Numbered from the stretch's first letter, positions 1 through 12,228 are shown. The stretch: 64,000 nt of DNA from Eumeta japonica (GCA_005406025.1 BGZK01000487.1:124001-188000), one strand, 5' to 3'. The notes: generated by a model from the letters alone, not told the origin. A program made the numbers and translations.

Positions 1-350
1 AAATCAGAGACTAAGTAATAATTCCTTCGGCGACCTTTACACTGCTGGCAACATCAAATGTCATTTGTAGGTAAATGACTAGAAAAGTTCTTTAAAAATG
101 TTATATTGCATAGGCCCAGAGCACGAGGCAGAATTTGAGTTCATCACGTGCTCGGGCTCATGAACGCGCGACACGCGGGCGCCGTTCGGCCGAGCATTTC
201 AAAGGGTTGTGTTTATATTTTTTTATATTACTTATAAGAATTTTTTTAATGACATTTTTTTATAGTTAATTTGGCAAAGTTGTTGTAAAAAAAGAGTGTC
301 AATTTTTGCGAAAAGATGCGTGATCGATTTTATCCTGTATAATCGGCTAC
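1..350 (+). repeat. Dispersed repeat family R1, copy 1
   Basis: The window opens inside a repeat beginning aaatcagagactaagtaat. The same wording recurs at 27742-28045 and, inverted, at 2170-2412. Shared blocks are the opening AAATCAGAGACTA, a cggcgacctttaca block, a GC-rich middle (here about 120-200), then TTTGGCAAAGTTGTT followed by an A-rich run and a gatgcgtgatcgatttt-like block. I see no coding capacity. It is probably a non-autonomous mobile element, but neither end nor target duplication can be fixed because the window edge cuts it. Confidence 0.6.
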
Positions 351-1784
351 TGATTTTTACTCTTATGTATAGTAGTGAAAATTGAGTATGACAGAAGCAC
401 AATGAAAGTGGCATTAATACGGTGGATAGGGATCTCTGCGTTATATGTGTGGAGTGTCTCCGAATGATAGATATTGAAACAGCTATGTGAAAGTGCAGTG
501 TGGTTGAAAAGAATATGTAGTGCCTAGACTAAAAAAGGTATGTTGCGGTGGTTTAGTTATCTGGAAAGGATGAATGAAAATAGACTGACAAAAAAAAATT
601 ATAAAGCTAATATGTGAGTTGGAAAGGACTGAAAGGGTCGCCCTAGAAAATCCTTTGCCAACCAAATAGATGCCATATTTGAAAAGGGACAAATTTTGTG
701 CACTTGAAACCGACGAGCTTGCAGGAAAATATTGATGTCAATGAAGCACGAGAAATATGCAAAAATCGTATCTTGTGGAAATCTCTGCCTGCCCTTCTGA
801 GAAATAGATGTGAGTTTATAATAAAAAATAATAATGTATCGCGGTGGAACTCCACCGAGTGACATTTGCAAGATTTGCATCTACGTTAATCTACTGCCTT
901 TCACTAAACTAAAATCTACTTTCTTGATATTTGTTTACTTATTATATGTATACAAGTAATACGTTAATGTTAATATGCTAGTATAATTTGTCTGACAAAT
1001 CAAACACAAAATTTTCAACAGTTAGTGGAACACCTGACTTATAAGTGACGAATGCACAAGAAAGTCGAACAGAATTAATTTTTTCAGATATGATTATTAA
1101 ATAAAAGTACAAGACTGTATCGATATTATACAGCCTCAACCTATATTTTTAAAAAATAAGTTAACATTATCATAGCCGAACTTTTAAGTTTTTTTCTTAG
1201 ATTGAGAACTTAATTTCTACAGGTACATCACCGACTAATTGTCTCTGCTTGTCGATCATAGTTAGACATTTTTGCATGTGCGTTATGGACGAGAGGTTCA
1301 TAGATACACAAAGTAGCATTTTGGGTAAATCGCATCCGACAATCGGTGAACTTCCTCTCCTGTGTGAAAGCGTTCGTGTTGGTTTAGACTTCAATGAATC
1401 TGTAAGAATAATTATAAATTATTTACGTACTATTTTTACTTCACGATGTTATCATAAATGAAGAATAGCCAAAAATGTTCACATATTTGTACAAGAACTT
1501 AGTTGAATATAACCTGACAGGTTATGAGCCAATTGTTGTTTACAAAGTCTAATACGCAACAGAAATAATTTCTGTATATTTCAAGTGTGGATTTCTTCAT
1601 TTTTATTTTCTTCATAGTTAGTGAGTTGTATTAGTGAATATATATGTCTTTCAATTTCCAAAACAAATCGATACACTTGGGCGAGATCCCACGGCCATAG
1701 GATTTAGAGACACGTATTCTACCTACCATTGATCCATCATTAGCCACATTTTTTTTTTAATTTTGAAGGGGCAAACAATATCAG
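351..1784. other. AT-rich non-coding stretch
   Basis: No gene, RNA or recognised repeat can be supported. A pair of overlapping open frames near 1197-1461 on the two strands resembles no family I know, has no convincing splice context and is treated as chance. Confidence 0.4.
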
Positions 1785-1880
1785 GTCACTAGAGAACATT
1801 TGGCCGCCACCGTTTGACACTCGCAACCCTAGGACGGTCACCAGTACGTTGACGGCGTTTTAGGAAGGAATACATTTTTT
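1785..1880 (+). repeat. SINE/LINE-tail-like repeat fragment, family S
   Basis: The text ggccgccaccgtttgacactcgcaaccctaggacggtcaccagtacgttgacggcgttttaggaagg is a variant of a very common lepidopteran repeat (gccgcc...gacactcgcaac...gttg.cggc.ttttaggaagg). Related pieces occur at 9121-9160 and 61530-61600 in this window. It is a fragment without coding capacity. Confidence 0.6.
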
Positions 1881-2169
1881 TATTCAACTTTTATCGAAGT
1901 CGATTGGGAACGTAATTATGGTCGATCTGTCAAGTTTTACTGTACGTGCCAGAAAATTGCGTATGAAATGTGCGGTAGAAGAAATCATCGAATTAGTGAT
2001 AATGGTACTTTCAGCGAACACAATCGTGGAATCCAAGAGCAGAAATTAGATAAAATAGTTGTTCAGAGTACTTCCCATAGTATATACGATAAATCATATA
2101 CAAAAACGCTACATCTATTTGCACAGCTAAAAATTTGATTTGGTAGAATATACAGGTTGGAATCGATCA

Positions 2170-2412
2170 TGTATCTTTCCGCAAATATTCATTATCTCCT
2201 GTTTTATTAGAACAACTTTGCCAAAGTAACTATAAAAAACATGTCATTGAAAATATGTTTATAGACAATATAAATTGAAAAAGAGAAAACCCTACCCGGC
2301 CAGACGGTACTGCGCAGCACGCGGTAGCGCGTAGGCGCTCGCTGACGCTTCGCGCGCCGCGTGTTATGATATAAAGATCGCCGAAGGTATTACATTAGTC
2401 TCTGATTTTCCG
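2170..2412 (-). repeat. Dispersed repeat family R1, copy 2 (inverted)
   Basis: Reading the minus strand from 2412 gives AAATCAGAGACTAATG, then a cggcgatctttat block, a GC-rich segment (2290-2370, GCGCGCCGCG-type) and finally TTTGGCAAAGTTGTTCTAA. This matches the order of blocks in the copies at 1-350 and 27742-28045. Confidence 0.65.
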
Positions 2413-2762
2413 CATGTATTCCACTCACCTTTAAACAAACTAGCAAACTAAGTCAAATTATAGCCTAAACGATACTTCATTAAACTTACGGACTCACAGG
2501 CAGCAATGTCATCTCTGCATACTCCCCAACAATAAATCATGTTTACATATTCGATAGCAGTGAAAGAAATTATTATTAAATAGTTAAACGTTAATCACAC
2601 ATACTCTTAGTTTCAAAACACAAATATCGTTAACGTAACGCTTTATAACAAAAATCTCTAAAACTGCGCATACGGGTATTGTCTGCAGCGCTTTGCCCCG
2701 TATCAACGTACAGCGATTCATTGGCGCTTGCGTGCGAGCCTCTGATGAACTGGTGGGCGAGT
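2413..2762. other. Short non-coding spacer
   Basis: Unassigned sequence between two R1 pieces. The moderately GC-rich part near 2680-2760 may belong to the neighbouring R1 fragment. The open frame at 2584-2787 minus resembles no known protein. Confidence 0.3.
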
Positions 2763-2965
2763 TAGACGGGGCGCATCGTGCACGCATCTCTTAAGAATGT
2801 ATCTCTTGAGATTACACGTTCACGTTTTGATCTATTTTTCTCAAGAATAGCTATTCCAATGACTATGTTTTCTTTGGCAAAGTTGTTCTGAAAAAGAAGA
2901 AGATTACGAATATTTACAGAATTACGCATTATCGATTTCATACGGGATAGGGTCGTCGACGATTT
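2763..2965 (+). repeat. R1 family fragment
   Basis: Contains the R1 core tttggcaaagttgttctgaaaaag followed by attacgcattatcgatttcatac, equivalent to the block at 270-345 in copy 1. The opening aaatcagagact block is missing, so this is a truncated or diverged copy in plus orientation. Confidence 0.5.
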
Positions 2966-3138
2966 GAGACGCGCGACGTTAAATGGAAAAGATGATAAAA
3001 AGTACCTCAGACCTAGGGAATGCAATCTCGCTTAAACTTTTATGTATTTAACATTGTTTGACGCATCTACGATTTTTTTAAAAAAACTTTGTAGCAGTAA
3101 ACTTTGACGTATGTAATCAAATAAGAAATGAAATAAAT

Positions 3139-4251
3139 GGTAGGGGAGCCGAAGAGGGGATTTCGGGATTTACTCGAGCGCGGCAGATTAACATAAGGGG
3201 CATCCTTGTACCCTGTTGAGTACCTCCAGCAAATATGAGCCCCATATATATCGCGCCCACCAAAGATAAGAAATCAGATTAGTAAAAAAAAATTGATCAT
3301 CTGAAATTCTCGAGCGCGTCAGATTAAGGTAGGGCGAGTTAATTACATGCTAAAAAGTGTACATTCCACTAATCTGACAATTTGCAAGTTATGTAAAAAA
3401 GTGGGAAGGTAAAAAAACGGCATCTCGACATTCTCGAGCGTAGCTAAATTTTTTTTTATTTTGTAGGAAATAATTCAAGAATGACGAAAAACATATAATC
3501 TGACGATTTCCAGACACCGAAGTAACAAAAATTCATCGATAAAGTTTAATGCGTGCAGCTGTGTGTTGCATGTATTCCCCTTGGCGCGCCTTTATTCCCC
3601 TCTGATGAAATAAATAAAAGTATTGTACTCAAAAAAACATACACTTTTTTATTTATGTGCTATTTCTTGAGCTTTTCAATTAACTTCAATGATTAAATTT
3701 TTTTTTTTAATTGCGAGATTAGGCGAATCCCATCAGACAATCGTCAGATTATAATGATACAGCACGTCTAGGACATAAAGATGACCCATATATATTTTAA
3801 TCTGACGCGCTTGAGTATCTCAAAATGGCGAATTTTTTTTGCACATTCTAATAATGGCCCCGAGTTTGCGTCACATCCAAATCGTCAGATTAGTATGTAG
3901 AAGCTTTTTTTAGGTCCACTTAACATCCCCTTAGAAAATCTGACGCGCTCGTTAATTTTTTCATTTTCAACCCTTGCTTACCATCACCCCCAACATGGAA
4001 ACAGTCAGATTAATAGACTTACATTTTTATAAATACGTAGGACATGGATGCTATCAATATCTGACGCGCTCGAGTATGTCCATGCAACAGTTTTTTTACA
4101 TTTTTGAAAATCTGTAGCCGCTTCCCCCACCAATGAAAAGATATGTACTGCTATTTAACATTTTTTTCTTTTTATCGTCTAAGTTTCGCAACCCAATAGG
4201 TCTCTATGACGCTCGAGTAAATCCCGATTTAGTATCGTGGGCTCCCCTTCC
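3139..4251. mobile_element. Palindromic non-autonomous element with opposed CTCGAGCGCGTCAGATTA arrays
   Basis: The two ends are imperfect terminal inverted repeats of about 45 bases: GGTAGGGGAGCC...ATCGGGATTTACTCGAGCG-like on the left and its reverse complement ending cgggctccccttcc on the right. Inside, the motif CTCGAGCGCGTCAGATTA recurs at about 3173, 3309 and 3432 in one orientation, and as AATCTGACGCGCTCGAGTA at about 3799, 3943, 4060 and 4206 in the other. Short TCAGATTA/TAATCTGA partners lie between them. No transposase frame is present. A clear target duplication is not visible, so the superfamily is unknown. Confidence 0.6.
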
Positions 4252-4489
4252 AAAACAACCAGTATTCTCGTCTAATATCAAACAAAAGTCTTTTGATAAT
4301 AAAACAGTTCTTTTACAAGAAAATAATAAAAAGGCGAAAAGTAAATTCATTAACTAGTTGAGTTGACTATTAAACTGAGATATTATTATCAATTAATGAA
4401 AACTATACCTACTCAGAGATCTATTAGAAATTGGAGATTAATTAATAAAATATACCAATCAAATGAAAGGCTTATTCAGTTTACATCAC

Positions 4490-5110
4490 ATGCCATTTTT
4501 ACGAAATATTTTGAAAGTAGCTCCTTAAAAAGCACAAAATGTCCAAAGAACCCTTTACTAAACGGCTTCTTATTTTGCTGGCCAGATAACCAGCCGTTAA
4601 GGTCCTTTCGGATTCAACGCTAGTTGGAACCATAAATCTCAGGAAGTCCGCGAACGGTAAGAATTCGCCTTTTGACCCCCCGGACTCGTATAAATACATT
4701 TCCTTTTTGATTAATGACTCCATCGAATTCGTAGTTAGTTTTCTGTCTCTCAATTTGAACGCGGCAATCAATGTTTCCAGAAATTTTTCTTACAATGAAA
4801 TACTCTTGCGTATTTCAGAAAGAGATGAAAGCGGTTCATTATTTATCGTTACAGTTATCATCAAATTCAGCAATATCATTAGCGGTGGCAACAAATGTGT
4901 TGATGCGATCGACGAAGATGGATTTGAATTTGTTTGTGTCTGTGAATTAATCAGACTGTGTTGCGAATCCAAGCGCTTTATATTTTATTTATTTAATTTC
5001 AGTTTGAACAATTTTCGGAGGCAATTTAAAGGTTTTGTCTTTCACAAACTCTTCTTTATCTGCTTGGTATTTAGTTGGATCTCTAATATATAACAAGCAT
5101 GTTGTCAAAT
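4490..5110 (-). pseudogene. hAT transposase C-terminal remnant
   Basis: On the minus strand a frame from 4771 to 4499 reads ...FADFLRFMVPTSVESERT, then a segment ending KIRSRL and finally LDILCFLRSYF. This is the pattern of the hATC dimerisation domain at the end of many hAT transposases (P-S/T-SV..ER..S.AG....K.RSRL...LD.L.FL.SYF). An upstream minus frame (4972-4790) ends in SLSEIRKSISL just before it and probably continues the same protein through a stop. Only the last part of a transposase remains and it is interrupted, so it is dead. It differs from the ZBED5-type element at 35530-38235. Confidence 0.6.
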
Positions 5111-6480
5111 TCGTCCGACGCTCAACAACGCGCGCTTTCTCAAAGAGCTAGTTAGTTTTTCTGCCAATGGAGTTTTTAGCTCTTTCAGCTTACAAATCAT
5201 AAACCTAAGTGTTGTTTCTGCGACAGCAGAATAATTTATAGGGAGATACTGTATTGAATAGTAAAATTCATACAAAACGTTAGTTACTGTTCATATAAGA
5301 TATTACAATTCACAGTACATTAATTGTGCAAGTCCAATCCACATCTACCAAGCTTTTTTTCTTTGTTTAACAATAAGAAATTATTATTAATTGTATTGGA
5401 TTGGATAATTTTAAATTGGAGATTTGGCTGTGTTCAAATTTTGGTGCCATGTATGGTATAAATACCTACATGTATTAAATTCATTCATAATTATTGAAAG
5501 ACCATCAGAAATTATTAGGCCGAATAAATGAAAATCATAAATATATAAATATATATTTTTGACATTAATTTTCCTACAAATCTAAATACTGTATCAAATT
5601 AGATACTGTACAGTTACTTGGTCAAACGGATATTTTCTAAAAGTTTGAATATGTAAATTCCAGTCGAATTACATATTTAAAATTATATAATTTCACAATA
5701 TATAACTAAATAAAATATCACAATAAAATAAACAAGAATGCAATACAGGGAAAGAAGAAATTTAAGTTTTTTATTAGTATTTTGTAAAAGTCACGAAAAT
5801 GTTTCTGTACACTTTCATTTTAAAATAACTTGAAGTGTATTCATTCTAAACTTATAGGCATATAAGTACTAAGAACACTGAAAATCGACAACCATATGCC
5901 ATAGATTTGAAATTACTGATCTATTCGAGCCAATCATTTACTCCTATTGATATTATTGTGAAACAACTTACTTCAAGACATTCCTCCTTGTGGGTAGACA
6001 ACTTTTCTTTTGTGGCTGAGCCCTTTGTCACTGGTCACGCCTGTGTGTCATTTCTAAAGATTTCGAAATATTTGTTTGTTTGCCTGTGCATTCTGAACAG
6101 TTGCTGTTATTCAGTTTCACTTATATGGACCCTTTACCATGAAGTTCCTTGTAATCTTGACACCACTTTCAGTGTTGCTGTAAAAATACTTTGCTTGCTT
6201 CAGAAATAGAATGATTTTCTAAAGAAACAAATCTACATCACATATACTGAAAATCAACAAATTTATTAACATTTAATTTTAATATATGTTAAACAAAAAT
6301 CATTTTGGTGTAAAAGTTGAAAAAATTGACTTGAATAATGAATAAATAACTTACTTTTTCTTTTAAATCATTTATTAGCCCTCAATATTTAAAGCCTTGT
6401 ACAATTCAACTTCTGAACTGTTTAATATAAGTTTTCCATTTTTGATTTAACCTGGAAATTACAAGAAAAAAATTCATTAT
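5111..6480. other. AT-rich non-coding stretch
   Basis: No supported gene or recognised repeat. The plus-strand open frame 5907-6209 has no recognised motif and no splice or codon-use signal that would separate it from chance. Confidence 0.4.
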
Positions 6481-6943
6481 TGACGTGACAACGTCTTAAA
6501 TTAGGTTGCGGCTGGGAGTCACTTTGAAAAAGTGTAACGCTCGGTAACGTAACGATGAGTCACCGAACGAGAGAGAGGCCCGCCGAATGCCTTGCGTCTC
6601 TCTCCCACTCAACTATGATCGGTCTGCCGCGCGCGAAGCACTAGAGAATTAGTGCATAGCTTGCAAATGTATTGCAAGTTATTGTATGTATATTTGTATA
6701 TAAATACGTATGTATGTGTAAAGGTAAAAATAAAATTTTGTTAATATGAAATTCAGTGCGAGATTCTTTGTATAAATTAATGTTTTAAATATAATTCTTT
6801 GTATAAATAAATGTTTTAAATTGTTACTATTATTTCATCCTTCTTCCTACTATACGAATGAATATTCACATTAAAATGATTTTACCATTCAAAGTCGTTG
6901 TCACGTAAAACTTTCGCCCGTATACCGACTTTACAGGCAACCA
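6481..6943 (-). repeat. Dispersed repeat family R2, copy A
   Basis: Starts TGACGTGACAACGTCTTAA and ends ACTTTACAGGCAACC. The minus strand matches 63350-63793 almost block for block: ggttgcctgtaaagtcgg, gggcgaaagttttacgtgacaacg, a tandem ataatttatacaaagaat-type segment, a Lys-poor AT stretch, a GC-rich section and a terminal acgttgtcacgtca. ACGTGACAACG lies just inside one end and its reverse complement at the other, so the element has inverted subterminal motifs. It is non-coding. Confidence 0.7.
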
Positions 6944-9120
6944 AATTTTTATTGGACAAATGCGAAGTGAATTATTAATCTCTTAAATATTTTTTTTATT
7001 GTAGCTAAATATTAGTTAATTTTAAGAATTGTGCACTAATTAGGACCTGTGAAATCGAGTGTAATATTTAATATTATGTACTTGAAATACCAATATATTA
7101 TTATTTCATGAAGTACCTATTCTTTTCAATCTTATCAAGTATCTTGCAAAAATGTAGAACTATATAGTGTTTCATACGCTTACATAGCAACTACATAAGA
7201 CTTTTATAGCGATTTAATAAATGCAATAAAGCATTAATAGTTTTTTTTTTCTCTATTGTGCTAGGTACATGGCATACTGTTTCTAGTACACAATTTGGGT
7301 AACTAAAGCATATTTAATATAAATATACGATAATCAAATTTTAATTAGATAAAGTAGCTTTTGTTAATATATATACTGTTAGGGTCAGACTTAGGCAATA
7401 GTTTAAAAAAATTATTGAACTTTTCTATCCCTTAATGCCCCCTTTGGCCAAATTTGACACAGTTGACCAGGTTATTTAATCTTAATAAAAATTCATGCTT
7501 TCTCTTGGACTGAATAAAGAATATTGACAGTTACGTTCAATATTTTGATTCATTTAATGAGGCGAATTATAATGAAACTTACCTACGTTGTATTGTTTCA
7601 TTTTTTTTTAATTGTTTAAAACTGTTATCGCGGTATATCTGTCTCCAAGTTCTCTAATATTTTGTTATATCTTTCTATATAAATGGCACACAGAGATCAT
7701 ATTGGAGTCGAGGAAATAATTAAAAGAAACTAAGTAGTAGTTTAATTCGAATAAGACTTACGCTTGCGATTACACTCACTGTTTATGATACTTATTTTTT
7801 GGTTTTACAAATTAAAATGTATGCTTTAGTTTCTCATAGTATGTTTTAGTAAAATCTTTGATAATCACTGATTTCACTTTATTATTGCCAATGGAACTGA
7901 TACCTACCAATGCTTTTTTGGTTTTTCTCCATAGACGTCGACGGATAATGTCTTCGAATTTTGAACATGGAATAATATTTTATGTATTCCATAGAGCACA
8001 TCCTAAGTATCGTTTCTTTGTCGTTTGCATATATATATGTAAACATACAAATGTATATCTGTTTTATATCTTAGATTTATACTAGACTCAAATCGAATCA
8101 ACTTAATCCATATTAGAAATCTACGAAACAATAACAGTGCATAGGATCTGGTCTAAGGAAAGCTGATAAAGATAAAACACGCCAAACATAATATATATTG
8201 CAATGATAATCCTGAATATAGAACAACATGAGTATTCGATACTTACTCGATTTCACTGTTAAAATAGTTTCATCTATTAATAGTTCTCAAGTGTTTTAGC
8301 TAGTACACTATAAATCCTTTCATGATATACTTGCGCGTATGCGTTACAGATACGAATAAAATAAATAACGCAATGAGTGAAGTTTTATATAATTAAGCGT
8401 GCATATCGAATCAATTCAAAAAACGTGCATGTTAATTGTTTTAATACAAGAAGAGGAAAGATTTCAGAGAATTTATATAATTTAACAAAGAAAATTATTT
8501 TTAATGCCGCTATTGCCCTCTTAAGGCACTTTAAATTTTTTTTATCGGTATTAAGGTCTTGTTTTGCAGTTCTCAAAGATAAAGACATTGTTTGACTGGG
8601 TTCAACCATTCAGATTTTATGGGCGAAGGTGACTTCTAAAACGATGCTGCTGACGACAAGCGTCTCTCTAATAACATTTGAGAAGTATCTTCAAAAATAA
8701 ACGAGGATTCATTATTTTGATTTTGTTTCATAAGAAAAAAAATGTTAATTTGGTAAGAACTGTGTTAATAAACTCCAAAACATTTTTATGAAAATGTATT
8801 TTTACAAAATTTCATAGTCCATGATTATATTAATAGGTATAATCTGAAGACTAATAATTCTTTGTGTTGTAATACATTTTGAAAACGATTTATATAGTGC
8901 AAATGTTTTCTAAAACTAAATTCTATTTTCATGCCAATTTAATTAAAATTGTTTAAACTCTGAAAGTTCTTAATAATTTTCAAGGAACCCTAAAAATGTA
9001 TCGTATATCTTTTCTGTGGCTTTCAGTAATTTTTATACTAAATTTTATCAAAATCCTTGTAACGGTTTAAAAAAATATATTTATAGTATATTCGAAGGTC
9101 AAACGAGTAGGCGAACCAAC
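6944..9120. other. AT-rich non-coding stretch
   Basis: I see no supported gene, RNA or mobile element. Open frames at 7858-8085 and 8377-8609 overlap on both strands in low-complexity AT-rich sequence and have no family signature. Confidence 0.4.
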
Positions 9121-10025
9121 AGAGAGTAGATGGTGACCGCCGTTCATGGACACTCACAACCAGGGCTAGATTTACACTTGGTGCCGCCCGTGGGCATTGT
9201 AGAAAATGCCGCCCTAATACTAAAGTTTTACTTAAGGTTATAATTTTGAGATCTAATTTTTTAAAAATAAAATAACTAATTTATTTCAGAATATTTATTA
9301 TATATTATATACTTTGATAACATAAATTTTTTTGTTCTAAGAATTAAAATATAATTACAAGATGTAATCAATAAATTATTCATTTTTTTATAAATTCACT
9401 GATTGATTGATTATAGTCTATTTTCTCGAAAAATGCATGAATTATTGAAAAATCTTTTTAATTTTGCGTAAAGACTACAAATTATTATTTTTTATTTCAG
9501 AAAATAAAAACTAAATATTATTTGTTTTGAATCATCAAGAAAATACATTAATTAAATTATTTTGATCATTAATTTTAACTAAAAGTGCCAAAATAATAAT
9601 AAACAAAATTTCGATTTAAAAAATAATGAATGATTTGAATTTCTGGAATTATCCATTAATCAAGAAATTATAAGATAAGAAAATTATTTAATTATATTGA
9701 GTAATTTTGATACCATTAAATTTTTTTCACTTTCCAAATTTTACCGCCCTAGAAAATTTGCCGTCCTAGGCACTAGCCCCGACTGCCCCTAGTGTAAATC
9801 CAGCGCTGCTCAAAACCCCACAGAAGTCACTAGTGTATAAATGGCCGTTTGAAAGGGAATAGGATATCTAATAGAAGAGAGAGAGAGGGAGGAATAGTCC
9901 AACAGAATAATCATCCATTAGACGCAACATTACAGCAGTAAACTGCTACTTCACGTCCTTATTCTGTGAGGGTGTGGATTTTCACCGGTCAAGCCGATCC
10001 ATTTCTTATGTGAAACATCTATAGG
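9121..10025 (+). repeat. SINE-like repeat family S, split by a hAT MITE
   Basis: The left piece (9121-9160, ggtgaccgccgttcatggacactcacaac) and the right piece (about 9809-10025) are one repeat interrupted by the MITE at 9161-9808. The right piece includes actgctacttcacgtccttattctgtgagggtgtgg and caccggtcaagccgatcc. The same right-hand block occurs at about 61680-61770 (ctgttacttcacatctatattctgtggg, caccggtccagccggcc). It is non-coding and likely a SINE or LINE tail. Confidence 0.65.
9161..9808. mobile_element. hAT-type MITE nested in a SINE-like repeat
   Basis: The ends are CAGGGCTAGATTTACACTTGG on the left and, reverse-complemented, CAGCGCTGGATTTACACTAGG on the right, which are hAT-style inverted repeats starting CAG. 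They are flanked by an 8-base target duplication, ctcacaac (9153-9160) and ctcaaaac (9809-9816), with one mismatch. Subterminal gccgccc blocks are also inverted (9183 and 9746). The 648-base interior is AT-rich with no open frame, so mobilisation would need a transposase from elsewhere. Confidence 0.85.
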
Positions 10026-10044
10026 CGCAGTATACACCGGATTG

Positions 10045-10335
10045 TTGGCGTGGCGACGCTTGCCGTGGCGACGGGTCGCCACATTATACTAGGGTATATA
10101 TACAGTCTATTTATAGTAGAGTGCACTGTTTCGCGACGGGTTGTCACGCTATACAATGGTATATATAGTCAAAATGTATATCGTAGTAAACAGCTCTATC
10201 GAACTGAGTGAGAAGGGAGTTGCACAGTCGCTTGCGCATGGCGACGCGTCGCCACATCGTACATGCTGCTACCTGTGGACTGTATTTATCTATAGTATAG
10301 CGTAGCGACCCGACGCCACACCGTACACATTACTA
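10045..10335. repeat. Degenerate tandem array of GGCGACGCGTCGCC palindromes
   Basis: Palindromes built on gtGGCGACGCGTCGCCac occur at about 10065-10082, 10132-10148, 10240-10253 and 10304-10319, with a partial one near 10050. They are separated by 64 to 108 bases of TATA-rich spacer (tatatatacagtct, tatatatagtcaaaatg). The copy at 10240-10253 is a perfect 14-base palindrome. No gene is visible. Confidence 0.55.
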
Positions 10336-12190
10336 CATTTTGATTAATATTATTGAATTTTTGATTAATAATAGATTATTAATTATTACTGTGACAAGCA
10401 ATTGTCACTGCAATACCGTCAGAGGAAACATCGAATATAACTATTGCTGAAAAGTCACAGATGAAATGAATTAAGTTGTGGCAACTTGAAAATAATATTG
10501 ATTTTTTGTATTTAATGAAAATAAATGTTTATTAAATAAATAGTTATCATTTTCTGTAAAAAAATCGTCAAATTAAATTTTTCCAATGCTATATTTAGTT
10601 CCTGTCGTAATATTGCCTTTAATGCATTTTACTTGAACAAACTCGATGTTTCACATCTGCCAGGTGTTCCGTGACGGCTTACATTTTTTTTACTGCAGCC
10701 AAGGTGGACGCCGTATGGGCCTACCATTAAAAGTACCTTAATAATTTTCTGGAACCTTAAAAAGAAAGTAACCTTTAATCTCTTTTATTGTAGATAGCGT
10801 TCGTTCGCGCCTTCCCTGGGTGGATGGACATTTAATGAATTCCCGCATCTTTTGTATTGATTAGTGTCGCTGAGTTCATCATGATTCTGCTTCCGGTCGT
10901 GCATTCATCTGGTTCTAGATCTTGATTTCAGTCCCGTTTCCATTCTCAAAACCGGTTCCATTTTTGATTAAGTACATTTACACTCAATTTCTCCCTTTTT
11001 AAAGGTTTTTCATTTTTACGCAGGAGTCGTAAATATTTCCGGAAAAAAAAACGCCTATCTGGAGCCCAATAAGCTCTCCTATCCTATATGAAAGTAATAT
11101 CAGTAATCAGTTCAGCTGTTTCGAAAATTATTCTTCACATAGATACGTTCCACATATTTTCCAGATACGTTTCAGATATCATTATTCTTTCGTTATATGT
11201 TTATAATAATAAATCGGTTAATTAATTTGCGAATGCTATTTTATAAACACTATTGAATTCTATTAAGAAATTACGAATATTAAGTAATTTCTGATGAATA
11301 TGAATGATATGAAACGTGCTGCGCTAGAATTTGATTATGTACTAAAATTAAGAAGGCAGATTGTACAGTAATTATAATTCTAACAATTGCTTAAATGTTC
11401 GTAAATTGTAAAATGTTCGATATCTGCCATTCCCGTCGAGTCAAAATTTTATTTGTTAGATAGGGATTAGCAATGACTCAAGGGTCAGTGATGAGCTACA
11501 TGTGGCACGTTAATGAAGTTACAGGCATGTGTTTAAATACGAATCTCCGTGAAGTAAAACCTTACATAATAGAAAGATGTTGTCGAAACTTTAAAAATAA
11601 ATGTTTTTACGAAATAACTTAGATACCTTTTAAAAATTTAATTATCATTCACCTCAGCGAATTCGAAGCTCAATTCAAATCAGTTGTTTCGGTCAAAAAT
11701 ATCTTTAATTATTGATAATTATAATTTTCTTCTACCACATCTTTTTTGTTTTCTAAGAAAATATTGAAAGTCTTAATGTTGAGAAGCTTAAAAACATCAA
11801 TGTTCAAAGGATTTTTTTGGGTTCAAAGAGTTTGTAAATGTGAACGTGGAATTTTGGAGCTAGCCTATGAAACCAACTGTGAGTCCAGACTTTAAAAATG
11901 AAAATGTTTTTTTTTAACAGAACTATTGTGGAGTCTATACTAGTTTCGACGAGAGTGTGATATAATGATATTTCCAAAAGCATTAAGGTCATACAAAAGA
12001 CTGAGTCGTCGAAATGAAATAACGTTTAGTTCCGTCTGTCTTGTTGTATTTTTTTTTTGTCAAAAAAATGTACTTAATAGGTAGGTAAATTATATAAATT
12101 TTAGTTACTATATTCTCTATGACCTTTTAGATAATGTAATATTTTAATTGATTTTATAATCATTTTGTATTGGCTAGAGTGACACACAAT
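10336..12190. other. AT-rich non-coding stretch
   Basis: No supported gene. The open frame 11804-11992 on the minus strand has no recognisable domain. Confidence 0.4.
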
Positions 12191-12194
12191 ATTT

Positions 12195-12228
12195 ATGCGT
12201 TTTATTAATTATTATTAATAAAACGCAT
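12195..12228. repeat. Perfect snap-back palindrome, 15-base arms, 4-base loop
   Basis: ATGCGTTTTATTAAT is followed by TATT and then its exact reverse complement ATTAATAAAACGCAT. One of five near-perfect short-loop palindromes in the window. Confidence 0.9.

Noticed and set aside
1197..1461. Opposed frames of about 65-70 codons
   Set aside because: Neither has a recognisable motif; overlap on both strands argues for chance.
5907..6209. 100-codon plus-strand frame
   Set aside because: No recognised domain, no splice or promoter context, ordinary for AT-rich DNA of this length.
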